From contig CAKSPN010000102.1 in the NCBI GenBank assembly GCA_934481375.1, positions 1 to 6,613 of the forward strand: a DNA stretch of 6,613 nt, given 5' to 3'. Origin of the DNA: an uncultured Clostridia bacterium. Its GTDB lineage: Bacteria > Bacillota > Clostridia > UBA1381. Under the pieces are notes generated by a model. It did not search any database, was not told where the DNA came from, and worked only from the letters and a program-made list of their open reading frames with translations. The translations under genes and the position numbers were made by a program. Positions 1-5,510 of the stretch are shown here, one piece after another (the first letter of the stretch is position 1; each line of letters opens with the position of its first letter).

Positions 1-39
1 AGCGTAAACAGCGGTGACGTTATCGTTTCGATTAACTGA
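1..39 (+). CDS. Biotin carrier protein of a Na+-pumping decarboxylase, C-terminal end only (partial)
   Basis: An open frame enters from the left edge and reads SVNSGDVIVSIN before a TGA stop at 37-39. This looks like the last beta-hairpin of a biotinyl/lipoyl attachment domain, where the chain typically ends in a 'GDxVxxGDVLVxI' pattern. The position supports this: it lies 36 nt before a decarboxylase beta subunit gene, and the alpha subunit downstream lacks a biotin domain, so a separate carrier is expected. The biotinylated lysine itself (usually in an MKM motif about 35 residues before the C-terminus) would lie outside the window and cannot be checked. The role as mobile carboxyl carrier between the alpha and beta subunits is inferred from the family. 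A gamma subunit fused to a biotin domain would end the same way and cannot be excluded. Confidence 0.72.
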   Translation, partial: SVNSGDVIVSIN

Positions 40-61
40 CAAAACGAAAAATTTTAAGAAA

Positions 62-68
62 GTGGTGA
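62..68 (+). promoter_or_regulatory. Ribosome binding site for the decarboxylase beta subunit
   Basis: The stretch AAAGTGGTGA (59-68) matches the consensus AAGGAGGTGA at eight of ten positions and ends 7 nt before the GTG at 76. It decides the start: the frame is closed upstream by a TAA at 55-57, and no ATG occurs in frame before residue 31. The 36-nt gap after the preceding stop contains no recognisable promoter, so translation is expected from a polycistronic message. Confidence 0.6.
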
Positions 69-75
69 CATAAAA

Positions 76-1320
76 GTGTTACATAGTTTTGAGAACTTTT
101 TGAGCAGTACGGGTGTTGCGGCATTGTTTCAGACGGGCGGTATAGATGCGCTTAAAACGATAATAATGATTGCCATTGCCTGCGTGCTTTTATACCTGGC
201 TATCGTAAAGAAGTTTGAGCCTTTACTGCTCCTTCCGATAGCATTCGGTATGCTTCTTACAAATCTGCCGATGATTAAAGACTCTGCGGCTATAATGATG
301 CATACGGAGTGGTTTACCAATCCGCAGTATATGATAGACGGACATCTTTTGGATGTCGGAAAAGTCTGCCGTGAGGGCGGCTTGCTGGATTTACTGTATC
401 TGGGCGTTAAGCTCGGTATCTATCCGCCGCTTATATTTGTCGGCATAGGCTGTATGACAGACTTCGGTCCGCTTATAGCAAATCCGAAGAGTATTCTTTT
501 GGGTGCGGCGGCACAGTTCGGCGTGTTCTTCACATTCGTGGGCGCACTCGTTCTTTCGGCGCTTATCCCGTCGCTCGGCTTCGGCGTTAAGGAAGCCGCT
601 TCAATCGGTATCATCGGCGGTGCTGACGGTCCGACGGCTATTTACGTTACAAAATCGCTTGCTCCGGCACTTCTTCCGGCAATTGCGGTTGCGGCATATT
701 CGTATATGGCGCTCATACCCGTTATTCAGCCTCCGATAATGAAGCTGATGACAACAAAGAAAATGAGATGTACGGTTATGGAACAGTTAAGACCTGTTTC
801 AAAAACCGAAAAAATATTGTTCCCGATAGTTGTTACAATCGTTGTGGGATTGATAATCCCCGATGCGGTTTCACTGGTTGGCTGTCTGATGCTCGGTAAT
901 CTTCTTAAGGAATCCGGCGTGTGTGACAGACTGGCAAAAACAGCACAGAACGAGCTTATGAATATCGTTACGATATTCCTCGGTGTAACGGTCGGTGCAA
1001 CGGCGGTTGCTTCAAACTTCCTCAGCGGACAGACACTGTTTATCATTCTTCTCGGTTTGGTTGCGTTCTGTTTCTCAACCGTGGGCGGTTTGTTCCTGGG
1101 CGATATTATGTACTGGCTTACGGGCGGTAAGGTAAATCCGCTTATCGGTTCGGCAGGCGTAAGCGCCGTTCCTATGGCGGCTCGTGTTTCGCAGGTAGTG
1201 GGGCAGAAAGAAAATCCGTCAAACTTCCTTCTTATGCACGCTATGGGTCCGAACGTTGCCGGAGTTATCGGCTCGGCGGTTGCCGCAGGCGTGTTCCTGT
1301 CGATGTTCAGCGGAATTTGA
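76..1320 (+). CDS. oadB: Sodium ion-translocating decarboxylase, beta subunit (oxaloacetate decarboxylase type)
   Basis: This 414-residue polytopic membrane protein is the subunit that decarboxylates carboxybiotin and couples CO2 release to Na+ export across the cytoplasmic membrane. The start is a GTG with an SD 7 nt upstream. Family hallmarks are plain: GGADGPT at 181-187, NPLIGSAG at 354-361, SAVPMAAR at 363-370, and a C-terminal MGPNVAGVIGS stretch at 390-400. Residues known to matter in the Klebsiella subunit (Asp203, Tyr229, Asn373, Ser382, Arg389) appear here as Asp184, Tyr210, Asn354, Ser363 and Arg370, all at a constant offset of 19, so the Na+/proton site looks intact. Several long hydrophobic segments are visible (for example 27-64, 137-165, 245-275, 318-342, 388-411). 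It lies 36 nt after a biotin carrier end and 23 nt before the alpha subunit, clearly one operon. The beta sequence alone does not separate oxaloacetate, methylmalonyl-CoA and glutaconyl-CoA pumps; the neighbouring alpha subunit points to oxaloacetate. Confidence 0.95.
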   Translation: MLHSFENFLSSTGVAALFQTGGIDALKTIIMIAIACVLLYLAIVKKFEPLLLLPIAFGMLLTNLPMIKDSAAIMMHTEWFTNPQYMIDGHLLDVGKVCREGGLLDLLYLGVKLGIYPPLIFVGIGCMTDFGPLIANPKSILLGAAAQFGVFFTFVGALVLSALIPSLGFGVKEAASIGIIGGADGPTAIYVTKSLAPALLPAIAVAAYSYMALIPVIQPPIMKLMTTKKMRCTVMEQLRPVSKTEKILFPIVVTIVVGLIIPDAVSLVGCLMLGNLLKESGVCDRLAKTAQNELMNIVTIFLGVTVGATAVASNFLSGQTLFIILLGLVAFCFSTVGGLFLGDIMYWLTGGKVNPLIGSAGVSAVPMAARVSQVVGQKENPSNFLLMHAMGPNVAGVIGSAVAAGVFLSMFSGI

Positions 1321-1343
1321 TTAGTTTAAAGGAGTGAATATAA

Positions 1344-2753
1344 ATGCCAAAGGGAAGTAAAGCTGTTGGAATTACGGAAACAGTCCTCCGTGACGCACAT
1401 CAGTCACTTATAGCAACGAGAATGACTACAGAAGAAATGCTTCCGATAGTCGGAAAAATGGACGAAGTAGGTTATCATTCAATAGAAGCATGGGGCGGAG
1501 CAACGTTCGATTCGTGCCTGAGATTTCTTCACGAAGATCCGTGGGAGAGATTGAGAAAAATTAAGGACAGAGCAAAAAATACACCTCTGCAGATGCTTTT
1601 CAGAGGTCAGAACATATTGGGTTACAGACATTATGCCGATGATATTGTTGAATATTTTGTTCAGAAATCAATTGCAAACGGAATTGATATAATAAGAATA
1701 TTTGACGCTTTAAACGATGTCAGAAACTTAAAGTGCGCTATTGACGCCTGCAAAAAGGAAAAAGGACACTGCCAGGCGGCGCTTGCTTATACGATAGGCG
1801 GTCCGCATACGACCGAATCGTTTGTAAAGCTCGGAAAACAGCTTGAAGAAATGGGCGCAGATTCTATCTGTATCAAGGATATGGCAGGTTTGCTTTTGCC
1901 GTATACGACATATGAGCTTGTAAAGGCTTTGAAAGAAACGGTTAAAATTCCCGTTCAGCTCCATACGCATTATACGAGCGGCGAGGCTTCAATGGTTTAT
2001 CTTAAGGCTGTCGAGGCAGGCGTTGACGTAATCGACTGCGCAATGTCACCGCTGGCAATGGGTACATCTCAGCCGCCTACAGAGTCGATTGTTGCGGCTT
2101 TGCAGGGTACGGAATACGATACAGGCTATGACCTTGACAAGCTTATCGAAATAAGCGATTACTTCAAACCGCTTAGAGAAAAATATATCGAAAGCGGATT
2201 GATGAGTACAAAGGTTATGGGCGTTGACGTTAATACGCTGAAATATCAGGTACCGGGCGGTATGCTTTCAAACCTCGTTTCACAGCTTAAACAGCAGCAC
2301 GCCGAGGATAAGTATGACGAAGTACTTAAGGAAGTACCGAGAGTCCGTGAAGATATGGGATTTCCGCCATTGGTTACTCCGTCGTCGCAGATTGTCGGAA
2401 CACAGGCTGTTCTGAACGTTCTTATGGGCGAAAGATACAAGATGATAACCAAGGAAACAAAGGGTATAGTAAAGGGCGAGTACGGCAGAACTCCCGTACC
2501 GATTAAGCCGGAAATTGTCGAGAAGATAATCGGAAACGACAAGCAGATTACCTGCCGTCCGGCAGACCTCTTAAAGCCCGAGCTTGAAAATATGAAAAAG
2601 GAATGTGCCGAATGGACAAGACAGGAGGAGGACGTACTTTCGTATGCACTCTTCGGTCAGGTTGCGGTAGATTTCTTCAAATACAGAGAAGCGGAGCTTG
2701 ACAAGGTGGACAATACTCTTGTCGATAGAGATAATAAGGTTTACCCTGTATAA
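1344..2753 (+). CDS. oadA: Oxaloacetate decarboxylase alpha subunit / pyruvate carboxylase subunit B-type carboxyltransferase, without biotin domain
   Basis: This cytoplasmic carboxyltransferase of 469 residues is expected to transfer the carboxyl group of oxaloacetate to biotin, giving pyruvate. The ATG start follows AAAGGAGTGA at 1328-1337. The N-terminal TIM-barrel (roughly 8-280) carries RDAHQS at 16-21, RGQN at 87-90, CIKDMAG at 176-182 and QLHTHY at 205-210. The expected metal ligands Asp17, His207 and His209 and the active-site Lys178 are all present at the numbering I recall for bacterial OadA. The PYC/OADA conserved domain follows to about residue 450 (for example TPSSQIVGTQA at 345-355 and EDVLSYALFGQV at 429-440). 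The chain then stops: the Pro/Ala linker and C-terminal biotinyl domain of roughly 590-residue OadA proteins are absent, and no MKM biotinylation motif is seen. A separate carrier upstream would supply biotin. With a beta subunit alongside, a Na+ pump is more likely than an ATP-dependent pyruvate carboxylase, although PycB-type proteins are close relatives. Confidence 0.93.
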   Translation: MPKGSKAVGITETVLRDAHQSLIATRMTTEEMLPIVGKMDEVGYHSIEAWGGATFDSCLRFLHEDPWERLRKIKDRAKNTPLQMLFRGQNILGYRHYADDIVEYFVQKSIANGIDIIRIFDALNDVRNLKCAIDACKKEKGHCQAALAYTIGGPHTTESFVKLGKQLEEMGADSICIKDMAGLLLPYTTYELVKALKETVKIPVQLHTHYTSGEASMVYLKAVEAGVDVIDCAMSPLAMGTSQPPTESIVAALQGTEYDTGYDLDKLIEISDYFKPLREKYIESGLMSTKVMGVDVNTLKYQVPGGMLSNLVSQLKQQHAEDKYDEVLKEVPRVREDMGFPPLVTPSSQIVGTQAVLNVLMGERYKMITKETKGIVKGEYGRTPVPIKPEIVEKIIGNDKQITCRPADLLKPELENMKKECAEWTRQEEDVLSYALFGQVAVDFFKYREAELDKVDNTLVDRDNKVYPV

Positions 2754-2759
2754 TCAAAA

Positions 2760-2791
2760 AAGGGGCTGTAAAAGATTTTTTACAGCTCCTT
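2760..2791 (+). terminator. Rho-independent terminator after the decarboxylase operon
   Basis: Two 14-nt arms (2760-2773 and 2778-2791) pair completely, with one G-U wobble, around a GATT loop. The hairpin starts 6 nt after the alpha subunit stop. The RNA downstream is only moderately U-rich (TTATTTAG), while an A run (2756-2761) precedes the stem. It marks the end of the decarboxylase operon. Partial read-through into proC is possible because I find no convincing promoter in the remaining gap. Confidence 0.85.
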
Positions 2792-2821
2792 ATTTAGAAT
2801 ATTTATGAAAGATGTGATTTT

Positions 2822-3613
2822 ATGAAATTAGGCTTTATAGGCAGCGGAAATATGTGCGGAGCTATTGTTGACGGGATTGTGAAGAGCGGCTTTGAGCCGA
2901 AAGATATAACCGTATCGGGCGTTTTGCAGGAACAGCTTGACGGCTTTATGGAGAAGTACGGCGTGCTTACAACAACGGATAATGTATCCGTTGCGGCGGA
3001 CTCCGATGTGCTTTTTCTTTGCGTTAAGCCGAATGTTATATACGCTGTTGCGGACGAAATAAAGGAAAGTGTCGGAAAAGAAACGGTTGTGGTTTCAATT
3101 GCGGCGGGACAATCGCTTGAAAAATTGCAGAATGCTTTGGGAAACGATACTAAGATAGTGCGCCTTATGCCAAATACACCGGCGCTTGTAGGCGAGGGTA
3201 TGACGGCAATGACATATAATGAAAACGTGACCGAAGCCGAGGCGGCGGAAGTTAAAAAAATACTTGACAGCTTCGGCAAAACGGAAATCATACCCGAAAA
3301 GCTTATGGACGCCGTAACGGCGGTAAGCGGTTCATCACCGGCGTATGTGTTTATGTTTATAGAGGCAATGGCGGACGCCGCCGTAATGGGCGGTATGCCG
3401 AGAAATCAGGCGTATACCTTTGCGGCACAGGCGGTTCTGGGCAGTGCAAAAATGGTGCTTGAAACGGGCAAATGCCCTGCGGAGCTTAAAGATATGGTAT
3501 GCTCTCCGTCGGGTACAACGATTGAGGCGGTTGCCTCTCTTGAAAGAAACGGATTTCGCGGTGCGGTAATTGACGCAATGAAAGCTTGTATCGACAAATC
3601 AAAAAATATATAA
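2822..3613 (+). CDS. proC: Pyrroline-5-carboxylate reductase
   Basis: This cytoplasmic enzyme of 263 residues reduces 1-pyrroline-5-carboxylate to L-proline with NAD(P)H, the last step of proline synthesis. The N-terminal Rossmann fold opens with GFIGSGNMCGAI (4-15), the GxGxxG-type dinucleotide motif. Typical later motifs are FLCVKP (65-70), RLMPNTP (114-120), the VSGSSPAYVF segment (168-177) and the C-terminal dimerisation/active-site signature around DMVCSPSGTTIEA (224-236). The length matches the usual 260-280 residues and nothing is missing. The ATG follows a weak SD (AAAGATGTGA, 2808-2817) only 4 nt away. No other in-frame start is available close by. The gap after the terminator is 30 nt with at most a lone TAGAAT (2795-2800) as a -10 and no fitting -35, so its promoter is unclear. 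An acetyltransferase gene follows after 17 nt, probably co-transcribed. Confidence 0.95.
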   Translation: MKLGFIGSGNMCGAIVDGIVKSGFEPKDITVSGVLQEQLDGFMEKYGVLTTTDNVSVAADSDVLFLCVKPNVIYAVADEIKESVGKETVVVSIAAGQSLEKLQNALGNDTKIVRLMPNTPALVGEGMTAMTYNENVTEAEAAEVKKILDSFGKTEIIPEKLMDAVTAVSGSSPAYVFMFIEAMADAAVMGGMPRNQAYTFAAQAVLGSAKMVLETGKCPAELKDMVCSPSGTTIEAVASLERNGFRGAVIDAMKACIDKSKNI

Positions 3614-3630
3614 TTAAGGAGTGAACGGCT

Positions 3631-4128
3631 GTGAGCGATATTATTGTACGCCGTTATACAAATGAAGATATTTCGTCTATGGCGAGAATATGGAATGAGG
3701 TTGTTACAGAGGGAATAGCATTTCCGCAGGAGGAAACGCTCGATGATAAATCGGCGGCTGAATTTTTTGCGGCACAGAGCTTTTGCGGTGTTGCGGAGGA
3801 GGTTTCGGACGGCAAAATCCTGGGTATGTACATACTTCACCCGAACAATGTCGGACGGTGCGGACATATCTGCAATGCAAGCTATGCCGTGGCGTCGGAC
3901 GTGCGTGGAAAGCATATCGGCGAAAAGCTTGTGCGTGACTGCATAAACCGTGCAAAGGAAATAGGTTTCGGCGTTTTGCAGTTTAATGCCGTTGTGGCAA
4001 CAAATGTCCACGCAAGACATTTGTACGAGCGTATAGGCTTTAAACAGCTTGGCACTATTCCGAACGGTTTCAGACTTAAAAACGGGGAATATGAGGATAT
4101 TTGCCCGTATTATATTGAACTGAATTAA
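3631..4128 (+). CDS. GNAT family N-acetyltransferase, Mpr1-like subgroup
   Basis: This cytoplasmic protein of 165 residues is expected to use acetyl-CoA to acetylate a small-molecule amine. The start is GTG, fixed by AAGGAGTGA (3616-3624) 6 nt upstream. The fold runs in GNAT order: IIVRRYTNEDI (4-14) as beta1/alpha1, GKILGMYIL (61-69), the acetyl-CoA loop RGKHIG (92-97) followed by the helix to about 112, then FNAVVATNVHARHLYERIGF (118-137) with Asn125 and Tyr132 at usual positions. The segment HPNNVGRCGHICNASYAV (70-87), ahead of the CoA loop, with the FNAVVATN strand, resembles what I recall of yeast Mpr1, which acetylates azetidine-2-carboxylate and related proline/P5C compounds. That comparison is from memory and untested. 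Being 17 nt behind proC fits a proline-related substrate, but this remains inference. General annotation as GNAT is secure; the substrate is unknown. Confidence 0.9.
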   Translation: MSDIIVRRYTNEDISSMARIWNEVVTEGIAFPQEETLDDKSAAEFFAAQSFCGVAEEVSDGKILGMYILHPNNVGRCGHICNASYAVASDVRGKHIGEKLVRDCINRAKEIGFGVLQFNAVVATNVHARHLYERIGFKQLGTIPNGFRLKNGEYEDICPYYIELN

Positions 4129-4157
4129 AAAAAGTCCGTAAAGGACTTTTTTTAATT
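4123..4157. terminator. Bidirectional terminator between convergent genes, containing both stop codons
   Basis: Two 15-nt arms (4123-4137 and 4143-4157) form a perfect inverted repeat around a 5-nt GTAAA loop. Each strand presents an A7 run before and a T7 run after the GTCC/GGAC core, so the hairpin with its U tract works in both directions. It terminates the proC-acetyltransferase unit rightward and the dNTPase gene leftward. The acetyltransferase stop (4126-4128) and the dNTPase stop (4152-4154, complement) are in opposite arms and are base-paired to each other in the stem. Confidence 0.92.
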
Positions 4158-5345
4158 CTCAAAATATGATATGTAGCCTATATCAAACGTATCATCTATC
4201 AAGTATTTGTATAAATCAATAATATAATCGTCCGTCATACTGGCTATAAAGTCGGTTACAATATCGTCAAAGGTGTTTGTTTCAAAATAATCCTCACACG
4301 TCTTGTAGCGTGTGCTTTCGTTGATATAATCAATGTGGTGGCGGAATATAATTGCGTTTTTGTCGCCGGATTTAAGCTGATTTATAAGCACTTCATACAG
4401 CCTTTCAAATATCGGACGTATGATATTGTCGTACTTTTCATTCTGTTCATCATTGTTGTAAATATATCTGAAGTTATCCTTTTTCGTTTGACGGAGCGAC
4501 TCAAAATGTTCCTTGTCAAGCCTGAGATAGTCTTTGCCGAAACTGTTTTCAACTATGTTCACAATAAGGTTGTTTATCATAGGCGCATTGTGACGCCCTA
4601 TAATACTGTCCTCAAAAATGTATTCGTTTTCGATTATGTGAGTTTTTACGGCGTCCTGCCTGTCTTTTCCTATGTAAGCGATAATGTCGCATATGCGCAC
4701 CACGCACGCCTCAAGCGTGGAGGGAATAAGCGCGTCTATGGCGCTTTCATCAATGTAGCACGCCTCAACTTTTTTGTCAAACTCATCAAAAGAATTAAGC
4801 TGTGACGGCTTGTACTCGTCAAGCTCCAGCTCGCCGTTGTGGCATAATATGCCGTCGAGGGTCTGCAAGGTAAGATTAAGGTGCAGTATCTTGTCAAGAA
4901 CACGCACGCTGTGTACGTTGTGATTGAAATATCTGCCCGTGCGCTCGTGGTAAATTTTGTTCAGAAAACGCTCACCCGTATGTCCGAACGGCGTGTGACC
5001 TATATCGTGACCGAGTGCAATGGCTTCAATCAAATCGAGGTCAAGCCCCAAAAGACCGCCGATTGTGCGTGCTATTCTCGATACAAGCTGTACATGATAC
5101 GAACGCCTTGAAATATCGTCATTTTTGTAAAAAGAAAAAACCTGTGTTTTGTCGGCGTATCTGTTGTAATAAAGGGAGTTCATTATTTTTTCGGTATCAC
5201 GCAAGTATGCGGGGCGCAGAACGGTGTGCCTGTCGGAATTTTCGTCACGCCGCAGTGCGCTGTATTTCGGCTGTACTCTGCCGGGAAAATTTTCGGATAT
5301 TAAAGCTTCGGTTTGGGAAGAAAGCTTTTCGTATTTCAGTTTCAC
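4152..5345 (-). CDS. HD-domain deoxynucleoside triphosphate triphosphohydrolase (dGTPase family)
   Basis: This cytoplasmic protein of 397 residues belongs to the family that hydrolyses dNTPs (classically dGTP) to deoxynucleoside plus tripolyphosphate, adjusting nucleotide pools. The metal-binding HD set is complete: His84 in RRSYHVQLV, His113-Asp114 in LGHDIGHTPFGHTGE (111-125) and Asp220 in VVRICDIIAYIGKD (215-228). His117, His122 and Glu125 of the GHxPFGHxGE motif are also present. An Arg-rich N-terminal segment (LRRDENSDRHTVLRPAYLRDTEKI, split around 31-54) matches the substrate-side region of the family. The C-terminal half is helical and less conserved. The start is GTG at 5343-5345, supported by AAAGGAG on the minus strand (5355-5361) with a 9-nt spacer. 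It is monocistronic and convergent with the acetyltransferase. It resembles the Firmicutes dgt-like/YwfO group more than E. coli Dgt, so substrate preference (dGTP or mixed dNTPs) is not settled, and I give no symbol. Confidence 0.9.
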   Translation of the reverse strand: MKLKYEKLSSQTEALISENFPGRVQPKYSALRRDENSDRHTVLRPAYLRDTEKIMNSLYYNRYADKTQVFSFYKNDDISRRSYHVQLVSRIARTIGGLLGLDLDLIEAIALGHDIGHTPFGHTGERFLNKIYHERTGRYFNHNVHSVRVLDKILHLNLTLQTLDGILCHNGELELDEYKPSQLNSFDEFDKKVEACYIDESAIDALIPSTLEACVVRICDIIAYIGKDRQDAVKTHIIENEYIFEDSIIGRHNAPMINNLIVNIVENSFGKDYLRLDKEHFESLRQTKKDNFRYIYNNDEQNEKYDNIIRPIFERLYEVLINQLKSGDKNAIIFRHHIDYINESTRYKTCEDYFETNTFDDIVTDFIASMTDDYIIDLYKYLIDDTFDIGYISYFEN

Positions 5346-5388
5346 GTTAAAAGTCTCCTTTTGTTAAAATTGTGTTACATACAGATTA

Positions 5389-5417
5389 ATTTTACCATAA
5401 AAGACGCAAAAAAGCAA
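5389..5417 (-). promoter_or_regulatory. Probable sigma-A promoter of the dNTPase gene
   Basis: On the minus strand TTGCTT (5412-5417) and TAAAAT (5389-5394) are separated by 17 bp. The -10 is preceded by TGG, giving an extended -10 (TGn), which can compensate for the weak -35 (three of six consensus bases). The expected leader is about 35-40 nt before the GTG start. Support is from motif match and position only. Confidence 0.55.
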
Positions 5418-5442
5418 AATTTTTTTTAAAAAAGTAGTGACA
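5412..5442. other. A/T tract between back-to-back promoters (possible shared UP element)
   Basis: Between the two -35 boxes lies a run of the form A4T8A6 (about 5416-5433), ending in GTAGTGACA. Tracts like this directly upstream of a -35 can act as UP elements contacting the RNA polymerase alpha C-terminal domain and can bend DNA. Here it would serve both divergent promoters. The 165-bp gap between the two start codons (5346-5510) shows nothing else apart from the promoters and ribosome binding sites. Confidence 0.4.
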
Positions 5443-5465
5443 AATATAAAATTCGGTGCTATAAT
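5437..5465 (+). promoter_or_regulatory. Strong sigma-A promoter of the NPKTG surface protein gene
   Basis: GTGACA (5437-5442, five of six consensus bases) and a perfect TATAAT (5460-5465) are spaced by 17 bp. The -10 is preceded by TGC, so it is also an extended -10. Transcription should start near 5472, leaving a leader of about 40 nt before the ATG at 5511, with AAAGGAGA at 5493-5500 as ribosome binding site. This is the best promoter in the window and suggests robust vegetative expression of the surface protein. Confidence 0.82.
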
Positions 5466-5510
5466 AATATTTGTATATTTATGCAATGATGTAAAGGAGA
5501 GCGCAGATAA

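Noticed and set aside
40..75. Promoter in front of the beta subunit
   Set aside because: The gap is A-rich but has no -35/-10 pair; a GTG start with SD inside a continuing operon explains it.
2594..2602. Met-Lys-Lys in the C-terminal part of the alpha subunit as a possible biotinylation site
   Set aside because: It lies in a charged helix (ENMKKECAEW) without the flanking beta-hairpin and Gly residues of a biotinyl domain, and the conserved MKM context is absent.
2754..2821. Riboswitch or T-box leader ahead of proC
   Set aside because: Only 68 nt are available and 32 of them are the terminator of the previous operon; no T-box sequence or alternative pairing is seen.
3406..4020. A 204-codon minus-strand open frame spanning the proC/acetyltransferase junction
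   Set aside because: It runs antisense to two well-supported genes, including their junction, and has no family motif.
4335..4805. A 156-codon + strand open frame opposite the dNTPase gene
   Set aside because: It is an antisense shadow of a gene with complete catalytic motifs, and the protein shows no recognisable domain.
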